A stretch of 64,000 bases of DNA from CAVUCH01 sp963697705. GTDB taxonomy: Bacteria > Acidobacteriota > Vicinamibacteria > Vicinamibacterales > JAENWD01. Shown one piece after another: positions 60,739 through 64,000 of the stretch. Every line of letters begins with the position of its first letter. The stretch's first letter is position 1. The translations under genes and the position numbers were made by a program. The notes beneath the pieces were generated by a model. That model was not told the DNA's origin. It made no database searches and saw nothing but the letters and a program-made list of their open reading frames with translations. The DNA lies in contig CAVOPA010000017.1 of the NCBI GenBank assembly GCA_963697705.1, forward strand, positions 1,426,001 to 1,490,000, in the 5' to 3' direction.

Positions 60739-62922
60739 GTGGCCACAACAGTCGCTGACACCGATGCACGCCGGGACCCGGGCGTGTCGTTCTCCACGAA
60801 AATTCTGATCGGCCTGTTCGCAGGCGTGGCGCTCGGCCTGTTCATCGGCGAGCGTGCGGCGGCGCTGCAGGTGTTCGCCGACGCATACGTCAAGCTGCTG
60901 CAGATGACCGTGCTGCCGTACGTGACGGTCTCGCTCATCACGGGTATCGGCACGCTGCGGCTCGACGAGGCGCGCCTTCTGGGCCTGCGGGTCGGTGCCG
61001 TGCTGGTGCTGCTGTGGGCAGTCGCGATTGCGGCGGTCTTCCTCTTCCCGCTGATGTTCCCGCCGCTCGAGACCGCGTCGTTCTTCAGCACGACGCTGAC
61101 CGAGGAACGCGAGCCCTTCGACCTCGTCAACCTGTATATCCCGGCGAATCCCTTCAACTCGCTGGCGAACAACGTGGTGCCGGCGGTGGTGCTGTTCAGC
61201 GTCTTCGTCGGCATCGGCCTGATCAGCGTCCCGCGCAAGGAGGTGCTCCTCGACGCTCTGACCGTGGTGAACGCGGCCGTCGGCAAGGCAACCCGCTTCA
61301 TCGTGTCGCTGACGCCCTACGGCATCTTCGCGATTGGCGCTGTGGCGGCAGGCACGCTGGCGGTCGAGGACGTCGAGCGCCTGCAGGTGTATCTGGTCAG
61401 TTACATCGCGATCTCGCTGCTGCTCAGCCTATGGGTGCTGCCAGGGTTGGTGTCTGTGCTCACGCCCATCCCCTATCGCGCCTTCCTCGCCGGCACGCGC
61501 GACGCGCTCGTGACCGCGTTCATGACGAGCAGCCTCTTCGTCGTGCTCCCGATGCTCACGGAGGAGACGAAGCGACTCCTGCGGGAGCACGCTGGCCTCG
61601 GCGCGAAAGACGAGACGCTGCCGGAGGTGATCATCCCGGCCTCCTTCAACTTCCCCCACACCGGCAAGCTGCTGTCACTGAGCTTCGTGCTGTTCGCCGG
61701 GTGGTTTGCCGACGCCGTCGTGCCGGTGAGCAGCTATGCGCGGCTGGCCGGTACCGGATTGCTGGTGCTCTTCGGCAACATGAACGTGGCGATCCCGTTC
61801 CTGCTCGACCTCGTTCGAGTTCCCGCGGACACGTTCCAGCTGTTTGTCGCGACCGCCGTGGTGAACGCCCGGTTCGGCACGCTCATGGCCGCGGTCCACA
61901 CGGTAACGGTCGCGATCCTGGGGACCTGCGCCGTGGCCGGGCTGCTTCGAGTGCAAAGGCGCCGGCTGCTGCGGTTCGGCGTCATCACCGCCGTCCTGGT
62001 GATCGGCATCGTCGGGGGCGGCAGGCTGCTGTTCTCCAAGGGTCTCGCGAAGCCGTACGAGAAGGACAAGATCCTCGCCGGCATGCAGATGCTGAAGGAT
62101 CGCGGCCAGGCGCAGGTGTTCAAGCTGGGGCAGGCGGTGCCATCGCTGCCAGAGGTGCGGACCTCGGTGCTGGACCGCATGCGCGCGCGCGGCGTGTTGC
62201 GTGTCGCCTATATCGAGGACAGCGTTCCATACGCGTTCTTCAACACCGCCGGGGATCTCGTCGGCTTCGACGTGGAGATGGCCCACCAGCTCGCGCGCGA
62301 TCTCGGCGTCGGCCTCGAGCTCGTACCGATTGCACGCTCAACGCTCGACCACGTGGATGCCGCGACGTGCGACCTCGTGATGTCTGGCGTGGCCGTGGCC
62401 GCGGATCGGGCGATGAACGTGCTGTACACGACGTCGTACCTCGACGAGACCATGGCTTTCATCGTCCCGGATCACCTGCGATCGAGATTCTCGAAATGGG
62501 ACGAGATCCGTGCGATGACGCCTCTTCGCATCGGTGTCCCGCGGCAGCCGTACTACACGCGAAAGGTGCGCGAGGAGCTGCCGCAGGCCGAGATCGTGCC
62601 GATCGACGGCATGACGGCGGTGTTCGGACCGCACCGTCAAGCCATCGATGCCTTCGTCGCAACCGCGGAACGCGGCTCCGCCTACACGCTCCTCCACCCG
62701 GAGTACTCGGTCGCGGTGCCCATGCCGAGACCGATGAAGATCCCGCTCGCGTATCTCATCGCCAGCCGTGACGAGCAGCTTGCGTCGGTCGTGAACACGT
62801 GGATCGACCTGAAGCGGAAAGACGGCACGATCGATCGCCTCTTCGCCCACTGGATCCTCGGCCGGACGGCGACGGCGCACACCCGCCGCTGGTCGATCAT
62901 GGACGACGTGCTGCGCTGGTGA
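60739..62922 (+). CDS. Dicarboxylate/amino-acid:cation symporter fused to a solute-binding domain
   Basis: The 727-residue protein joins two families. Residues about 15-420 are a DAACS (glutamate/dicarboxylate) symporter: ILIGLFAGVALGLFIGERAA, VKLLQMTVLPYVTVSLITGI, FMTSSLFVVLPMLTEETKR and IPASFNFPHTGKLLSL. After a membrane segment (about 420-445) comes an SBP_bac_3-like domain: RGVLRVAYIEDSVPYAFFNT, DLVGFDVEMAHQLARDLGV, DLVMSGVAVAADRAMNVLYT and a final IDLKRKDGTIDRLFAHWIL. The binding domain could deliver substrate from the periplasm to the symporter; this is an inference. GTG 60739 has no clear Shine-Dalgarno. Confidence 0.9.
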   Translation: MATTVADTDARRDPGVSFSTKILIGLFAGVALGLFIGERAAALQVFADAYVKLLQMTVLPYVTVSLITGIGTLRLDEARLLGLRVGAVLVLLWAVAIAAVFLFPLMFPPLETASFFSTTLTEEREPFDLVNLYIPANPFNSLANNVVPAVVLFSVFVGIGLISVPRKEVLLDALTVVNAAVGKATRFIVSLTPYGIFAIGAVAAGTLAVEDVERLQVYLVSYIAISLLLSLWVLPGLVSVLTPIPYRAFLAGTRDALVTAFMTSSLFVVLPMLTEETKRLLREHAGLGAKDETLPEVIIPASFNFPHTGKLLSLSFVLFAGWFADAVVPVSSYARLAGTGLLVLFGNMNVAIPFLLDLVRVPADTFQLFVATAVVNARFGTLMAAVHTVTVAILGTCAVAGLLRVQRRRLLRFGVITAVLVIGIVGGGRLLFSKGLAKPYEKDKILAGMQMLKDRGQAQVFKLGQAVPSLPEVRTSVLDRMRARGVLRVAYIEDSVPYAFFNTAGDLVGFDVEMAHQLARDLGVGLELVPIARSTLDHVDAATCDLVMSGVAVAADRAMNVLYTTSYLDETMAFIVPDHLRSRFSKWDEIRAMTPLRIGVPRQPYYTRKVREELPQAEIVPIDGMTAVFGPHRQAIDAFVATAERGSAYTLLHPEYSVAVPMPRPMKIPLAYLIASRDEQLASVVNTWIDLKRKDGTIDRLFAHWILGRTATAHTRRWSIMDDVLRW

Positions 62923-62937
62923 TCGGCAATCATGTGT

Positions 62938-63214
62938 ATTGGGTAGGGTTCCGGGTTCCGGGTTCTGGGTTCCAGGTTGGGTTCCTCGTTCCTCGTTCGT
63001 TCCAGGTTCCCCGGGGTTCAACGGTTCCGGGTTCCTCGGTTCCGAGTTCCAGGTTCGTCGCAGGCTCGCTTGGAGCAACGGCGATATCAGGAACCTGGCA
63101 CGAACCCGGAGGACCCGGAACCCGGACCCGTGAACCAGGAACCTGGCACGAACCCGGAACCCGGAACCCGACCTGGAACCCAGAACCCCCGGAACCCGGA
63201 ACCGTACCCACCAC
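62938..63214. repeat. GGTTCC element A3
   Basis: A 277-bp copy between convergent genes. Arms of GGTTCC/GGAACC units flank the 37-nt core at 63053-63089 (three differences from A2). It starts 16 bases after the symporter stop. Confidence 0.9.
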
Positions 63215-63229
63215 ACGTGTGTTCCTGGT

Positions 63230-63661
63230 CTAGCGCACCGACGACGGCGGTCTCCCGGCGTCGAAGAGCCGGCTGACGATCGCGAAGAAGAACCCCGTCG
63301 ACCACCCGCACATCAGGATGCCGGTGAGCGCCTCGATCGCCCCGACCAGCCGCCACTCCGGCGGGAGCACCAGATCGCCGTAGCCTGTCGTCGTGTACGT
63401 CACGGCGCTGAAGTACGCGGCCGTCTGCCCATCCGGCATGGCGCCCGACATCGTGTAATACACGGCGAACGCCGCGACCTCCACGAGGTGCAGCAGCACC
63501 ATCCATCCGGCGATGAAGACGAACATCCAGGTCCAGCGCCAGAAGCCCGGCACGGCCGACGAGTGGGTTGGCATCCACCGAAGCGCAGACGCGACGCCGG
63601 ACGCGTGCACGCCCACGCAGAAGGCCATCAGCCCCCAGCCGACCAGCAGCTTGAGCAGCAC
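63230..63661 (-). CDS. Two-TM potassium channel (Ion_trans_2)
   Basis: The 143-residue protein has two main hydrophobic segments with a pore loop. The selectivity filter TTTGYGDL (about 90-97) is that of K+ channels. Segments MFVFIAGWMVLLHLVEVAAF and GILMCGWSTGFFFAIVSRLF flank it. No cytoplasmic ligand-binding domain is present, so gating is unknown. GTG 63661 lies four bases after the MscS stop (63666), and the two are probably co-transcribed. Confidence 0.9.
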   Translation of the reverse strand: MLLKLLVGWGLMAFCVGVHASGVASALRWMPTHSSAVPGFWRWTWMFVFIAGWMVLLHLVEVAAFAVYYTMSGAMPDGQTAAYFSAVTYTTTGYGDLVLPPEWRLVGAIEALTGILMCGWSTGFFFAIVSRLFDAGRPPSSVR

Positions 63662-63665
63662 GGCG

Positions 63666-64000
63666 CTACACGCCGGCGGGCGTGCCGAGGCTGCGCACGA
63701 CGATTTGCTGGCTGGGCGCGGGGTAGCCCGCTTCGCCGAAGCTGTCGGCGATCAGGCGGTTCGTGTCGAAGTAGACCTGCCAGTAGTGGTCATTGTGGCA
63801 GTACGGGCGCACGGCCAGCACCGGGCCGGCCATCGTGAAATCGACGATTGTCCACCGCCGGTGCAGGTTCGGCGACCACGTTCGGAATGCGCGCGAGCCT
63901 CGTCTTCAGCATCGCGATGGCCGCCTGCGGATCGACACCGTGGCTCAACTGCGCGACGCGGTCCACGCGCCGGTACGGGTTGGCGGTGAAGTTCTGGACG
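63666..64000 (-). CDS. MscS-family channel, C-terminal part (partial, with +1 frameshift)
   Basis: The window ends inside this gene. The visible part reads VQNFTANPYRRVDRVAQLSH, then LKTRLARIPNVVAEP, a one-base shift near 63849, and IVDFTMAGPVLAVRPYCHND, DTNRLIADSFGEAGYPAPSQ and a stop at 63666-63668. This is the C-terminal domain of an MscS-like channel. The frameshift adds one base, like most others in this window. The 5' half is outside. Confidence 0.85.

Overview
This is a GC-rich, gene-dense stretch of a diderm bacterial chromosome. Many genes encode signal peptides, outer-membrane beta-barrels, lipoproteins and an RND tripartite pump. Together with an MtrB/PioB-type porin plus decaheme cytochrome, a DUF3300/DUF2950 pair and many DUF4136-like secreted proteins, this suggests an Acidobacteriota member (Vicinamibacteria-like). 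The taxonomy is an inference from family content, not from a marker gene. No rRNA, tRNA, CRISPR array, transposase or phage gene was seen.

Layout. 1-5.9 kb: end of a DUF3300 gene, DUF2950, then a leftward carbon/energy-storage block (polyphosphate kinase 2, SpoIIAA-like protein, glgX, 6-phosphofructokinase). 6.5-13.2 kb: complete F-type ATP synthase operon atpBEFHAGDC with a frameshifted atpB and a very short delta subunit. 13.4-24.5 kb: alginate-export-like porin, secreted unknown, beta-carbonic anhydrase, a decayed esterase, two tandem glutaminases (the second fused in frame to a DcaP-like porin), an amidohydrolase and a DUF3011-barrel protein. 24.6-28.2 kb: a porin-cytochrome conduit (decaheme cytochrome, MtrB/PioB barrel, monoheme cytochrome). 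28.5-37.7 kb: MscS channel, DUF4136 proteins, ABM-fold protein, a PAS-GAF-sigma54 activator, DUF481 and other envelope proteins. 37.7-45.4 kb: RND efflux operon and a SulP-STAS transporter. 45.8-49.5 kb: PP2C phosphatase and a GH63-like glucosidase. 50.4-58.3 kb: an LPXTG-type protein, a sortase and several secreted proteins. 58.4-64 kb: PAP2 phosphatase, Npt-type nucleotide transporter, a dicarboxylate symporter fused to a solute-binding domain, a K+ channel and the end of an MscS gene.

Between genes lie at least five families of low-complexity, mostly inverted repeats: GGTTCC elements with a conserved asymmetric core, GGGCTAA/GGGCTGA heptads that touch stop codons, A/T-rich GAATGCA palindromes, GGGGCAGGG hairpins and a TTAACCG/TTGACCG heptad array. 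A separate 14-bp palindromic motif (about YCCGAAATRYCGGR) occurs upstream of six genes and may be an operator. At least seven otherwise conserved genes carry a single-base frameshift, six of the seven being one extra base. This is either systematic sequence error or something biological; where a gene is described as one CDS across such a shift, the entry says so.
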